A stretch of 60,832 nt of DNA from Pseudoselenomonas ruminantium (GCA_015058655.1 SVBX01000020.1:1-60832), one strand, 5' to 3'. Counted from the first letter of the stretch, positions 26,745 through 36,465 are shown. The notes: generated by a model from the letters alone, not told the origin. Numbers and translations are program-made.

Positions 26745-26774
26745 TCGACAAAAGCAGTTCCACGGCGTTATAAT
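26745..26774 (+). promoter_or_regulatory. Promoter of the heptosyltransferase gene
   Basis: TCGACA (26745-26750), 18-base spacer and perfect TATAAT (26769-26774), rightward. The leader is about 58 bases. Confidence 0.65.
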
Positions 26775-26839
26775 TATTCTAAGCAAAATCAACTGCAGCA
26801 CACATCCGAGCTGAAAGGAGAAAACCAAACGGTATTGCC

Positions 26840-27856
26840 ATGAAAAACTTTCTTATCGTAAAGCTAAGCGCCATCGGCGATGTTATCCACGCCCTGCCTG
26901 TGGCCTACGCCCTCAAGGAAACCTATCCTGACTCTCATGTCACCTGGGTTGTGGAGCCTCCTGCCTATGACCTGGTAAAGATGAGTCCCTATATCGACGA
27001 AGTCATTCTCTTTGAAAAGAAGAAATTCAAATCCTTCCGCGGCTTCCTGCGTGAGTACGGCCCTCTGAAGAGGAAAATCCAGTCACGCAGCTACGATGCG
27101 GTGCTTGACTTGCAGGGGCTCTTCAAATCTGCCGCCATCGCCAGGCTGGGCAAAGCCCCGGTGAAACTGGGCACATGCAATATGCGGGAGCTCAGCGACC
27201 GCATCTCCAGGCCCGTCATCGGCCCCCATGCCCACGGGCATATCGTGGAGCGCTATCTTGATGTGGCCCGCGCCCTGGGTTGCCGGGTGGATGAGGTGCG
27301 CCTGACCCTCGAGGTACCGGAGCGCGAAGCAAACCTTGCCCGGCGAATCTTCTCCCAGGCGGGCGCCAAGATGGACAATCCCTATGCCGTATTTGCCATC
27401 GGCGCCAACTGGCCCAACAAGCGCTGGCCCACCAAGTACTTCGCCGAACTGTCTGACAAGCTATATGATAAGCAGATCATCCCCATCCTAGTGGGAGGCG
27501 GGCCCGTGGACGAACAGCGAGCCGCCGAAATCTGCAGCTGCACGGAAGTCCCTCCCGTAAATCTGGTGGGCAGGACGAACTTCAAGCAGCTCACCTGCAT
27601 CCTCCAACAGGCCAGGCTGTGCCTGGGTGGCGATACCGGCCCCGTACATCTGGCCTCCGGCCTGGGCACCCCCACCATCATGGTCATGGGGCCCACCGAT
27701 GCCAACCGCAACGGCCCCTATGGCCAGCTCGAGAACGCCATCGAAGCAGACCGCCCCTGCCGCTACTGCTGGCAGAGAGCCTGCCCCAAAAATCTGGACT
27801 GCCTGGAAGCCATATCTCCAGATCAGGTGATGGAAAAAATCGAGAAAATACTTTGA
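26840..27856 (+). CDS. Family 9 glycosyltransferase (heptosyltransferase I-like)
   Basis: A 338-residue cytoplasmic enzyme of LPS inner-core synthesis. The GT9 start (LIVKLSAIGDVIHALPVAYA) and the late donor-binding block (CLGGDTGPVHLASGLGTPT) are plain. ADP-heptose transfer to Kdo is likely, given the ADP-heptose genes at 44-49 kb. It lies on the plus strand, divergent from the rest of the LPS cluster, as a single-gene unit. The nearest ribosome site (GGAG) is about 19 bases before the ATG, unusually far, so expression may be weak or the leader folded. Confidence 0.9.
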   Translation: MKNFLIVKLSAIGDVIHALPVAYALKETYPDSHVTWVVEPPAYDLVKMSPYIDEVILFEKKKFKSFRGFLREYGPLKRKIQSRSYDAVLDLQGLFKSAAIARLGKAPVKLGTCNMRELSDRISRPVIGPHAHGHIVERYLDVARALGCRVDEVRLTLEVPEREANLARRIFSQAGAKMDNPYAVFAIGANWPNKRWPTKYFAELSDKLYDKQIIPILVGGGPVDEQRAAEICSCTEVPPVNLVGRTNFKQLTCILQQARLCLGGDTGPVHLASGLGTPTIMVMGPTDANRNGPYGQLENAIEADRPCRYCWQRACPKNLDCLEAISPDQVMEKIEKIL

Positions 27857-27861
27857 CATGC

Positions 27862-27897
27862 AAAAAGAGAGCCTCTCCCGCAGAGCTCTCTTTTTTT
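27862..27897. terminator. Bidirectional terminator between convergent genes
   Basis: AAAAAGAGAGC and GCTCTCTTTTTTT arms with a 12-base loop serve the heptosyltransferase on the left and the LTA-synthase-like gene on the right. Confidence 0.85.
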
Positions 27898-27918
27898 GCA
27901 TATGAAAATCCATGACAC

Positions 27919-29952
27919 TTACGATGATGCCTTATCCAGGAACTCAGGGTGCTTGACCAGCCAGCCAGTCAGCTCCACCAGGGCAGCACGCTCCGCCTCA
28001 TATGGCACCGTGTCCAGCTGCTCTGTGGGCAGCAATTCTTCTGCAGGCAGCCAGGACTGAGCGGTGTTATTGCCATAGTCCCCCACTTTGCCCTCTGCCA
28101 GCCAGCCATAGGGCGTCACCACATGGTCAAGCCGCTCCAGCAGGGAGGGAAACAGCGAATAATATTTGAACCCCGCCGGAGCAATCAATTCCATCAGGGT
28201 GGGCAGGATGTGCATATGCGTGCCCATGGAGCTGCCAAGCATTTCCTGCCGCAGCTCAGGATGCTGCATGGCGAAGGTGGGCATGCGTATTTCCCTGAGA
28301 TTGTAATACTGGCGCGGCAACAGCCCCGCCTCATGGAGGAGCTGGGGCGAAACCAATCCCCCGGCGTGATCACCTGTCACGATGAACAAGGCGTCCGGAT
28401 ATTTTTCTCTCATCCGCAGTACAAACTCAACCTGGGCATGGTCTGCGTACCAGATGCCCCCCAGTTGGCGGGCCGCCTGGCCCTTGGCCAGCTTCAGCAG
28501 TTCCGGCACCTCCCGCAGGACATCTTCCGCCTTGTAGCCCAATTCCTCCATAGGCATATTGTAAGGGCCGTGATTGGAGGTGGTATAGACATAATGGAAG
28601 GCCGGCCTGCCATCATCATGCTCCCCGATCTTTTTTTCAACCCCCTCCAAAAAGAGATGGTCGTAGACCCCCAGCCAGGTACGCGGCGCATCTTTGCCGC
28701 AGAGTTCCTGGCCACCATAGACGAAATCAAAGCCGCAGGCAGGCACGAAGTGCACCAGGCTGCCCCAGTTCAATCCCCCGCCATAGTAAAATTCCGTGCG
28801 ATAGCCCAAGCGGCGCAGCTGCTCGGGCATAGCCAGGGGCGTCCTCCCCTGCCAGAAATCCTGGTTCTCATTCAGCTCCAGATTACTGTCATAGAGCCCG
28901 GCCAGCTGGCTGGTTATCGAAGGCTGCGATATCAAGCCCGCAGGCAGGAATTGCTCCAAAGTCACTGTGCCCGGAGTCTCGCGCCATTTTTCGCTGCTTT
29001 CCAGCAGATGCAGCTTCTGCCAGGCCGTGTCAAAGAAAAGCTGGCTATGGCTTTCCCCCAGCAGCCAGAAGATATGCGAGGGTTGCTTGATTTTCGCGCC
29101 GCCTGCTTCCTTGGCAAACTGCTCCCAAAAATCCTCTTTCCCGCGAGGTTCCACAAATCCCTGCCAGATTTTCCTTGTGGTTTCGTCATCATGGGCCAGA
29201 GCTTCGCTGACAGGATGCCTGAAGACCATTTCCAAGGCCACCAGGTCATCCACCACGGCCTTGCCGAAGAAAACATCCTCCTTCACCACCGCCGGCACTT
29301 CATCCCATTCAGGCTTCTGCCGATGGCTGAAAGTGCCGCCGTAGCGCAGCCAGTAAAAGAGCGACCCTGCAGCTATGAAAGCCGCAGCATTGGCGCCGTA
29401 CTGCCAGGCCGCCGAATCAAGCTGCCAATAGGGCAGCAGCGGCAGGGCCAGCATGAAAACGATCAGCTGCCAGCAGAGCCAGCCATAGGGCAGATACCCC
29501 AAGAGAATCCAGCCGCCATGATTCTGGTGGAAGAAAATATCCACAAAGTTCATCTTGTCAGCATTTTTCCCCAGCCGCAAGGTCTGGTTGAAAGTATCAT
29601 GGAAATGGAAGTAAAAGATCATCTTGCCCATGAAAGCCGTATAAAGGAGCAGCAGATAGCCCAAGATGAAAAGCCCCCGCAGCGTATCGCCCATTTCATA
29701 GTAGCCCGGCAGGAAAGCTCCCGGAATGGAAATCAGCACCAACGGAAGCAAGAAGGCATAGGCGTGCCAGTCCAGCCCCCACCGCAAGCCATAGGCAAAG
29801 CACTGAAACCACTTGTGGAAAGTCTCTTTGCCCGGCAGCTTCTCAGGGCCATAAACCTCAATGAAAATCAGGCGAAACGCCCCTGCCAAAAGAGGCGCCA
29901 GCAGGAAAAGCTTGAAATCCTGCTGAGCGCCGAACCAAAAGTGCATGAACAT
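27919..29952 (-). CDS. LTA-synthase/OpgB-like membrane phosphotransferase
   Basis: A 677-residue protein of the alkaline-phosphatase/sulfatase superfamily. The first 240 residues hold about five membrane helices; the periplasmic part has the metal-binding landmarks WLLGESHSQ (near residue 285), TTSNHGPYN and IVTGDHAGG. Enzymes of this build move phosphoglycerol or phosphoethanolamine from phospholipid to envelope glycans. In a diderm LPS cluster, decoration of LPS or a periplasmic glycan is more likely than lipoteichoic acid synthesis. It is the last gene of the leftward LPS run. Confidence 0.82.
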   Translation of the reverse strand: MFMHFWFGAQQDFKLFLLAPLLAGAFRLIFIEVYGPEKLPGKETFHKWFQCFAYGLRWGLDWHAYAFLLPLVLISIPGAFLPGYYEMGDTLRGLFILGYLLLLYTAFMGKMIFYFHFHDTFNQTLRLGKNADKMNFVDIFFHQNHGGWILLGYLPYGWLCWQLIVFMLALPLLPYWQLDSAAWQYGANAAAFIAAGSLFYWLRYGGTFSHRQKPEWDEVPAVVKEDVFFGKAVVDDLVALEMVFRHPVSEALAHDDETTRKIWQGFVEPRGKEDFWEQFAKEAGGAKIKQPSHIFWLLGESHSQLFFDTAWQKLHLLESSEKWRETPGTVTLEQFLPAGLISQPSITSQLAGLYDSNLELNENQDFWQGRTPLAMPEQLRRLGYRTEFYYGGGLNWGSLVHFVPACGFDFVYGGQELCGKDAPRTWLGVYDHLFLEGVEKKIGEHDDGRPAFHYVYTTSNHGPYNMPMEELGYKAEDVLREVPELLKLAKGQAARQLGGIWYADHAQVEFVLRMREKYPDALFIVTGDHAGGLVSPQLLHEAGLLPRQYYNLREIRMPTFAMQHPELRQEMLGSSMGTHMHILPTLMELIAPAGFKYYSLFPSLLERLDHVVTPYGWLAEGKVGDYGNNTAQSWLPAEELLPTEQLDTVPYEAERAALVELTGWLVKHPEFLDKASS

Positions 29953-29975
29953 GCTCTAAAAATCCCCCATAGCCA

Positions 29976-31073
29976 TCATGGCTGCTCTTTTGCCCGTTCC
30001 AGGGCACTCTTGATCACATCATCCATATCGTAATATTTGTACTCAGCCAGCCGCCCACCGAAGATGACCTTGCTTTCCTTGGCAGCAAGCTCTGCGTACT
30101 GCCGGTAAAGCGCCTGGTTCCTGTCGTTGTTCACGGGATAGTAAGCCTCTTCGCCAGGCTGCCAGTCAGCAGGGTATTCACGGGTCACATAGGTCACGGG
30201 CTGGGTGCCGAACTCGAAGTGCTTGTGCTCGATGATGCGGGTGTAGGGCACCTCACGGGCAGTGTAGTTCATCACTGCTACCCCCTGATGATTCTCCTCT
30301 GCCAGCCGCTCGGTCTCAAACTTCAGGCCACGGTACTCCAAGCGGCCCAGCTTGTAAGCGAAGTATTCGTCGATAGGACCGGTATAGACGATTTTCCTGC
30401 CCAATCTATCGTAAGTGTCCCTATCCTTCAGATAGTCGGTATCAAGCCGCACCTCAATGCCTTCCAAGAGAGCATCGATGAGCTTGTTGTAGCCCCCCAC
30501 GGGAATTCCCTGATAGCGGTCATTGAAATAATTGTTATCAAAGGTCAGCCGCACAGGCAACCGCTTGATGATGAAGGCGGGAAGCTCTGTGCAGGCACGC
30601 CCCCACTGCTTTTCCGTATAGCCCTTGATAAGTTTCTCATAGACGGTGCGACCAATAAGAGAAATAGCCTGTTCCTCGAGATTCTTAGGTTCCTCGATGC
30701 CCGCCTCTTTCCTCTCGGCATCAAGCCTGGCAGTCACCTCAGCGGGAGTATGCACCTCCGGCCAAAGCTTGGTGAAGGTATTCATGTTGAAGGGCAGATT
30801 GTAAAGCTCCCCGCGAAAGTTCGCCACAGGGGAATTCACATAGTTGTTGAACTCCACGAAACTGTTGACATACTCCCAAACATCCTTGTAAGAAGTATGG
30901 AAAATATGGGCGCCATAGCGATGGATGTTGATGCCGTCCTTCTCCTCGCAGTAAACATTGCCTCCTGCGTGGCTCCTGCGCTCCAGCACCAGGCATGACT
31001 TGCCCCGCGTCTTCATTTCATGAGCGAAGACAGCACCAAAAAGTCCGCTGCCGACTATCAGGTAATCATACAT
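29976..31073 (-). CDS. glf: UDP-galactopyranose mutase
   Basis: Converts UDP-galactopyranose to UDP-galactofuranose, a precursor for O-antigen or core glycans. The 365-residue flavoprotein has the FAD loop DYLIVGSGLFGAVFAHEM, the ERRSHAGGN block and the conserved HIFHTS. AGGAG lies 7 bases before the ATG at 31073, which overlaps the end of the preceding glycosyltransferase gene by 8 bases. A galactofuranosyltransferase is expected among the neighbouring glycosyltransferases, but none can be singled out. Confidence 0.95.
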   Translation of the reverse strand: MYDYLIVGSGLFGAVFAHEMKTRGKSCLVLERRSHAGGNVYCEEKDGINIHRYGAHIFHTSYKDVWEYVNSFVEFNNYVNSPVANFRGELYNLPFNMNTFTKLWPEVHTPAEVTARLDAERKEAGIEEPKNLEEQAISLIGRTVYEKLIKGYTEKQWGRACTELPAFIIKRLPVRLTFDNNYFNDRYQGIPVGGYNKLIDALLEGIEVRLDTDYLKDRDTYDRLGRKIVYTGPIDEYFAYKLGRLEYRGLKFETERLAEENHQGVAVMNYTAREVPYTRIIEHKHFEFGTQPVTYVTREYPADWQPGEEAYYPVNNDRNQALYRQYAELAAKESKVIFGGRLAEYKYYDMDDVIKSALERAKEQP

Positions 31074-32004
31074 GGCTTTTCTCCTCATTTCCATCATTCT
31101 TCAATAAGTACAGGGGACGATTTTTCACTTCCGTATAGATACGGCCCAAATATTCTCCCATAACTCCCAGCATGATCAACTGGGTGCCGCCAAAGAGGGA
31201 GAGACACACCATAATGGTAGTCCAGCCGGACACAGCTTCATCGCACACATACGCATATAATACATGCAGGAAAAGCAAAAAACTGAACAAGGCAAGGATT
31301 ATCCCCGCTACGAAAGCCGCTCGCAACGGCACCACCGAGTAGCCCACGATGCCATCCACTGCCAGCTTTGCCATCTTCGAGAAGGAATACTTCGACTTCC
31401 CAGCAAAACGGGGAGGCGCCACAAAGGGCACTTCCGCCATCTTGAACCCCAGCAGGGTCACCATGCCCCGCAAAAAGCGGTCATGCTCCCGGTACTTGCG
31501 CAAGGCCTCTACAGCCTGCCTGTCCAAAAGGCGAAAATCAGAGCCGCCGGGACGAATTTTCACGCTGGACAAATTATTGATGAGCTTGTAGTACAGCTCC
31601 GAGGTCTTCTTTTTTAACCAGCTTACCCCCTGGGTGTCAAGGCGGATGGTTTGGACAATCTCATAGCCTGACTCCCAGATACGCAGCAATTCAGGGATAA
31701 GCGCCGGTGGATGCTGCATGTCCCCATCCATGGAAATGACTGCATCCCCCTGCGCATGGTCCAGGCCACAGGTCAGAGCCATCTGATGGCCGCAGTTGCG
31801 GGACAGAGCCAAAACTTTGATATGCTTGTTTTGCTCTTGCAATCTCTCTATGATTTCCAGGCTGTTATCCTTTGAGCCGTCATCTACAAAGATAAGTTCC
31901 CAATCGTAGGCAAGTTTCGTCATTTCCGCTTCTACAGCCACAGCAAAATGCTCAATATTGTCTCCTTCATTGTACACTGGCACAACTATTGATACACTTT
32001 TCAA
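31066..32004 (-). CDS. Family 2 glycosyltransferase with membrane tail (ArnC/GtrB type)
   Basis: A 312-residue polyprenyl-phosphate sugar transferase. It starts with IVVPVYNEGDNIEHF, has the catalytic FVDDGSKDNS and SMDGDMQHPP blocks, and ends with two membrane helices. Such enzymes load undecaprenyl phosphate with a sugar for a periplasmic GT-C enzyme. The gene directly upstream (32001-33452) encodes exactly such a GT-C protein, and the two overlap by 4 bases, so they are probably a working pair that decorates LPS. Confidence 0.9.
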   Translation of the reverse strand: MKSVSIVVPVYNEGDNIEHFAVAVEAEMTKLAYDWELIFVDDGSKDNSLEIIERLQEQNKHIKVLALSRNCGHQMALTCGLDHAQGDAVISMDGDMQHPPALIPELLRIWESGYEIVQTIRLDTQGVSWLKKKTSELYYKLINNLSSVKIRPGGSDFRLLDRQAVEALRKYREHDRFLRGMVTLLGFKMAEVPFVAPPRFAGKSKYSFSKMAKLAVDGIVGYSVVPLRAAFVAGIILALFSFLLFLHVLYAYVCDEAVSGWTTIMVCLSLFGGTQLIMLGVMGEYLGRIYTEVKNRPLYLLKNDGNEEKSHV

Positions 32005-33452
32005 ATTTCTCTCTCCTCTGCCTCATGATAATAGAGCTGTTGCCTGTAACCGTCAGCTAACTTATGCCATTTGCCCGGCCATCTTTCCTGCAGCTTCTTT
32101 ATTCCCTGTTCCGTGGAGATAATCAGGAGCGGCCTATTATGGTCTACCGAGAGAATATCCTTCTTGGGCACTATATCGGTAACACTCCAATCAAGTTTCC
32201 TATCCTCCGTAATGTCCTGCTTTTCTACCAAGTCCCAGGTATATGCTCCCGTGTAATATGAAAAAGATATCACGCTTCCGCTCCGCTGGAAGCAATAAAC
32301 CTCCACCCCTTTGTCAAGATAGCTCCTGGCTGCCATCGCCATCTGATAGGAAGAATGATTTTCCATGCGTGGAACGGCCACCAAGAAGAGGACACTTACA
32401 TACACCAGAGACATAACAGCTGCCCCATAGAAGAATTTCTTGCCCGTATGACAGAAAAATCTAGCCATCAGCAGGACTACGGGAAACATGTACGGGAAAG
32501 TATAGGTCACATATTTCGTGGCAAAGCACTGGAACACCAGGAAAACAGTCACTGCCCAAACCAGGAGGAATTTTGTCTCAACCGTCAATCTGATCCTCCA
32601 GCCCTTGCGCCATTTCTGCACAGCCGCAGGCACTGCCACCAAGCTCCAAGGGAAGAAGCCAGCCAAGAATATCCCGATATAATAATACCAGACATTATCG
32701 CTTGGGTGCTCAGACACAGTAGCCCGCATCACATTATGAACCCCCAAGAAAACATCGACAAAGTCGCGTCCATGGAGCATGAACATCGGCACATACCAAA
32801 TGCCCGTCACAGCCAGGAAAAGTATGAATCCTAAAAAAATCTCTTTTGCCAGCAGTACGCGCCAGTCCTTCTGCCACATCAAAAAAACAAGGATGATAAG
32901 CCCCGGCAAGCAAAGTCCGATAGGGCCCTTATCCAGCACAGCAAAAGCTGCCGCTGCAAAGGCATAGTAAAAGAAGCTGTTTCTCTTTTCCGTATACCCC
33001 CTGTAAAACATGATGAGCGTAAGGGATACCGTGACCAGCAAAGTCATGTCTGTGATTATGGCATGGCCTACATACCAGGTTTCCAAGGAGGTGGCAAACA
33101 AAAGCGCTGCCACCAAAGCCACGCGGCTGCCATAAAGCCTCTTGCCCCAAAAGTAAAGCAGCGCCATGGCTGCTGCCACCATCAGGGCAGAAGGGAACCG
33201 AGCCGCAAAATTATTCAAACCGAATACAGCGAAAGAAGCAGCCAGTTCCCAGTAGTACAAAATGGGTTTGTCAAACCAATAGTCCCCCAAGATGCGGGGA
33301 GAGAAATAATCACTGTACTGGAGCATTTCTCTGGCCGTTTCCGCATAATTGCATTCTACCGGTTCTGTGACAGTGAGCAGGTTATTGCCCAATAAATAAA
33401 GCAATGCCCACACTGCTCCCAACACCCATAGATGATGCTTTTCATCCACCAT
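32001..33452 (-). CDS. Family 39 (ArnT-like) membrane glycosyltransferase
   Basis: A 483-residue GT-C enzyme with about eleven membrane helices and the family opening (EPVECNYAETAREMLQYSDY; LGDYWFDKPILYYW), whose acidic residues bind the lipid-linked sugar. ArnT-family enzymes transfer a sugar from undecaprenyl phosphate to lipid A or another envelope acceptor on the periplasmic side. The ATG at 33452 is chosen because GGAGG precedes it by 8 bases. Its donor is probably made by the overlapping ArnC-like gene downstream. Confidence 0.87.
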   Translation of the reverse strand: MVDEKHHLWVLGAVWALLYLLGNNLLTVTEPVECNYAETAREMLQYSDYFSPRILGDYWFDKPILYYWELAASFAVFGLNNFAARFPSALMVAAAMALLYFWGKRLYGSRVALVAALLFATSLETWYVGHAIITDMTLLVTVSLTLIMFYRGYTEKRNSFFYYAFAAAAFAVLDKGPIGLCLPGLIILVFLMWQKDWRVLLAKEIFLGFILFLAVTGIWYVPMFMLHGRDFVDVFLGVHNVMRATVSEHPSDNVWYYYIGIFLAGFFPWSLVAVPAAVQKWRKGWRIRLTVETKFLLVWAVTVFLVFQCFATKYVTYTFPYMFPVVLLMARFFCHTGKKFFYGAAVMSLVYVSVLFLVAVPRMENHSSYQMAMAARSYLDKGVEVYCFQRSGSVISFSYYTGAYTWDLVEKQDITEDRKLDWSVTDIVPKKDILSVDHNRPLLIISTEQGIKKLQERWPGKWHKLADGYRQQLYYHEAEEREI

Positions 33453-33528
33453 ACGCATTGCCTCCAAATGCAAATACTTCATCAAGAATCTTTCATCAAC
33501 GCCTGCAGCTTTTCTGCCAGCATGATGT

Positions 33529-33924
33529 CTACAGAACATCTCCATATATATCAGCTATACAGCATTTTATCTTTTCAAACTCAGGCACATATTTCTCTAT
33601 AATCAAATTGGCCAGTTCCCTTGCTTTTTTTCCATCATAAATGTGGGTCAGGTCATTTCTTTTCTCCAGCATTTCCAACCAAGTGCCCTCATCAATGAAG
33701 TCATAGGTTTTATAAGCTTCCTTGATGATAGCTCTTGGCGAACCAGATGCAGATACAGAACTTCCTTCATATTTCAGCAGCTCTTTAAGCACTTTCCACC
33801 CCAGCTCAAACTGCACAAAAAATTTGTCTATGATACCGCCGATGATGAACTCATTATTCAAATCCTGCTCTGATGCTTGAGATAAAACCGCCAAATTGCT
33901 GCAAAAATTATCATATTTTCTCAT
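33529..33924 (-). CDS. hepT: HEPN-domain toxin of a HEPN/MNT pair
   Basis: A 131-residue helical HEPN protein of the HI0074 type. The RX4HXY motif is intact: Arg89, His94 and Tyr96 in KRNDLTHIYD. In studied HepT/MntA (type VII) systems this motif gives the RNase activity, and the tyrosine is AMPylated by the partner to switch it off. It overlaps the partner gene by 14 bases and is followed by LPS genes on the same strand, so it is embedded in the LPS cluster. An older reading of the family is nucleotidyltransferase substrate-binding subunit. Confidence 0.9.
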   Translation of the reverse strand: MRKYDNFCSNLAVLSQASEQDLNNEFIIGGIIDKFFVQFELGWKVLKELLKYEGSSVSASGSPRAIIKEAYKTYDFIDEGTWLEMLEKRNDLTHIYDGKKARELANLIIEKYVPEFEKIKCCIADIYGDVL

Positions 33925-34198
33925 AGATGACTACTCCATCTCTCTTTATCTCTCCTGCCAGTTCTTCAGATATCTCATTGTCCATGTTGACTATATCAAA
34001 AGTCAGCAATGTCCATACCTTTTCCTCAACATCAAGCTTGAAATTCACAAAATCACGGCAGCCATACACAGCAATATCAACATCACTCTTCTCGCTGTTA
34101 TCGCCCCTGGAACGAGAGCCGAACAAGATTATTTTTACGACACCATATTCCAAGGCCAGCTTTTCCAAATCTGCTATAATTCTATCGCTCAGGTTCAT
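33911..34198 (-). CDS. mntA: MNT-domain nucleotidyltransferase (antitoxin of the HEPN/MNT pair)
   Basis: A 95-residue minimal nucleotidyltransferase. The catalytic GSX10DXD motif is present (LFGSRSRG then SDVDIAV; Gly27, Ser28, Asp39, Asp41). In type VII systems this enzyme adds AMP to the HEPN toxin. AGGAGAGGCC lies just before the ATG at 34198. It is encoded before the HEPN gene, as is usual for an antitoxin. Confidence 0.9.
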   Translation of the reverse strand: MNLSDRIIADLEKLALEYGVVKIILFGSRSRGDNSEKSDVDIAVYGCRDFVNFKLDVEEKVWTLLTFDIVNMDNEISEELAGEIKRDGVVIYEKI

Positions 34199-34245
34199 GG
34201 CCTCTCCTTCTCTTGTTGCAGCTCATCTCTAAGCCGTCCAACTCT

Positions 34246-35157
34246 TCATGAAACAGGCAAAGAAATGTCAGATAAGCATTCCGCCACTTGTCTGTCTATC
34301 TCGTCCAGCATGGCAAAGCGTCTGCGGTACACCGCCCTCTTGCGGGTAGGCACTTCCTCTATAGTCTTGCGGGGCTCCACCAACGGCAACTCGTCAAAAC
34401 GCTCATCCTCAGTCTTCCAGCCTCCGGCCTCCAGCCAGAACTCGCTGAAATCAGTCTTGAGCTTGCGGTCTACCCGCACATGGTTCATGGCGTAGTAACC
34501 CTGATTGGTGACAGCATAAATGTGCTTCAAGCCCAAGCCGCGCGCCAAAGCCTGGGTCAGATAGAGAATGAGATTTTTCGTGCGATAGGCATGGCACCGC
34601 TTGGTGACCTTCTTGACGATATCCCGCGCCCCCTCCATATTCGGCCCCTGCATGGCGCCGATATAAAGGGAATATTCTCCAGCCCTGTCTTTGGCCAGCC
34701 AAAAAATCATCTGATAAAGGCACATATCCCCAAGATAGAGCATCATTGACAGCAAGCCTTCTTTCCTTTGGCCTGTTTCAAAGGCGAGCTTGCAGCGCAA
34801 AGGCAATTCTCCTTCAGCGCAATCTTCCCAAAGGGTGTAGTACTCATGGTCATACAAGCCCCGAAAAATATCCGGGCGCAAATTTTCCTTCAAAAAGGTC
34901 ATATGCTCCCGCACAATGCGCAGGCGACTGTCAAAATTCGACTTGCAATAAAAAAAAGCGCGGGTAGGCTGCTCATAGACGAAGGGACAAGTATCAGCAA
35001 TAGACCGCAGTACCTCATCGCCATCGAAAAAGCGTTCCAAATCCCTCAGCTTCCCCCTGTGCAGGACTGCCCTGGCCCGAAAAACCCAATAACGCCTTAC
35101 TTCACGGGGATTGCTCATATTATAAATGGCATGTCCAAGTTGCCTGAATGATTTCAT
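34246..35157 (-). CDS. DUF535 (VirK/YbjX) family protein
   Basis: A 303-residue protein of the VirK/YbjX/SomA group, recognised by FDSRLRIVREHMTFL, the LYIGAMQGPN block and the CHAYRTKNLI and IYAVTNQGYYAM blocks. No signal peptide is seen. In enterobacteria, members affect LPS or envelope integrity and peptide resistance by an unknown mechanism, which fits its place among LPS glycosyltransferase genes. AGGAGGGCATAT precedes the ATG. Confidence 0.82.
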   Translation of the reverse strand: MKSFRQLGHAIYNMSNPREVRRYWVFRARAVLHRGKLRDLERFFDGDEVLRSIADTCPFVYEQPTRAFFYCKSNFDSRLRIVREHMTFLKENLRPDIFRGLYDHEYYTLWEDCAEGELPLRCKLAFETGQRKEGLLSMMLYLGDMCLYQMIFWLAKDRAGEYSLYIGAMQGPNMEGARDIVKKVTKRCHAYRTKNLILYLTQALARGLGLKHIYAVTNQGYYAMNHVRVDRKLKTDFSEFWLEAGGWKTEDERFDELPLVEPRKTIEEVPTRKRAVYRRRFAMLDEIDRQVAECLSDISLPVS

Positions 35158-35196
35158 ATATGCCCTCCTAAATCTGGCTCAGACCAAGCTAAACAA

Positions 35197-36390
35197 TCAT
35201 CTTTCCTTTTCAGCCGAATCATCCACTACTTCTTGCAGCAACTTCTCCCATGTATGCCAAATGTTTTCAGCCCTATACGGCTTCATCGCCTGCTTTGCTG
35301 CAGTTCCCATCTTGCATCTCAAATCCTTGTCCGCCATCAGCTTTCTCAATTTCTCGGCAAAGGCATCAACCCCATCCTCTGCCAGGAATCCAGTTTCGCC
35401 ATCTGCAATCAATTCATTCACAGCCGAACAATTCTTGAAGCCCACAGCCGGCAAGCCCATGCTCATGGCTTCTGTCAGGGACATGCCCCAGCCTTCATAG
35501 GCGCTGGGGAAGGCAAATATATCCCCTTTTTTCAAGATGCTTGCTACATCGTGAGTGGTTCCCATGAACTTGATCCTGTCGCTCAATCCCGCCTGATCTA
35601 TTTTCCTCTGCATGGATTTCGTGTAGGCTAGCTTATCATCAGCTCCCCACAATTCTGCCTGCCACTGGGGAAATTCTTTCGCCAGCTTGATAAAGGCTTC
35701 CACCAAAATATGCGGTCGCTTATGATTTTTCACCAGACGGGCCAGGAAGATAATCCTATAGGTTTCTTTTTCGGCCTCCAATTCCGCCCGTTCTTCATAT
35801 TGCGGCACAACATTCCCTATAGCCACTGTCTTGAGGTCCGGGAACCTCTTCTTCAGGCTGTCCTGGAAAGACGGTATCAGCACCTGGTTGACAGCGCTTC
35901 TCCCTATAGCGGGCAATTCCGCCACCGGATAGGTATGGAAATAATCCTCCGGATCTCCATGGGACATGGTTATGACAGGGACATCGGTCTGTATGTCCAT
36001 CAGAAAGGATTTGCTTGCTGCCGGCTGCCAGGACACTATCACATGAGGCGAAACTTCCTCCAGGGCTCTGCGGATATTTCCCAATAAATTTTCTTCTATG
36101 AAGCTATCATTCACGCTCCGCGCCCTGCGTATGTCCACCACTCGCAAGAGTTCCCGCTTTATCTTCAGTCTCTTGGGAAAAGCAATATGCTGGCCATAGG
36201 CATGCTGCAGATTTATGGCCCTTACATTTTCATTGACCGGATAGAAGAAATCTCCCTCTTTATCATCGCAATAGACCGCCGTGACTTCATGCCCCCGCGC
36301 ATGCATTTCATTGGCGAAAGCGCAGAAGACCTTAGCCGCCCCTCCTGAGTCATTGACCATTTTAGAAAAATTAGCTAACATAATTTTCAA
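35197..36390 (-). CDS. Family 4 glycosyltransferase
   Basis: A 397-residue cytoplasmic retaining glycosyltransferase with two Rossmann domains. The amino-terminal acceptor domain opens KIMLANFSKMVNDSGGAAKV and the donor domain has FLARLVKNHKRPHILVEAF and the E-x7-E block (SAYEGWGMSLTEAMSMGLP). The start is TTG at 36390, 7 bases after GGGAGG; ATG codons upstream lack a site. It probably adds one sugar of the outer core or O-antigen; the sugar cannot be told. Confidence 0.87.
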   Translation of the reverse strand: MKIMLANFSKMVNDSGGAAKVFCAFANEMHARGHEVTAVYCDDKEGDFFYPVNENVRAINLQHAYGQHIAFPKRLKIKRELLRVVDIRRARSVNDSFIEENLLGNIRRALEEVSPHVIVSWQPAASKSFLMDIQTDVPVITMSHGDPEDYFHTYPVAELPAIGRSAVNQVLIPSFQDSLKKRFPDLKTVAIGNVVPQYEERAELEAEKETYRIIFLARLVKNHKRPHILVEAFIKLAKEFPQWQAELWGADDKLAYTKSMQRKIDQAGLSDRIKFMGTTHDVASILKKGDIFAFPSAYEGWGMSLTEAMSMGLPAVGFKNCSAVNELIADGETGFLAEDGVDAFAEKLRKLMADKDLRCKMGTAAKQAMKPYRAENIWHTWEKLLQEVVDDSAEKER

Positions 36391-36465
36391 AGCAATTCCT
36401 CCCATCATGAATCTGCTGAGGAATACCAGCCTGCAGCACTCATGGAAAACCATCAGCCATTGCAA

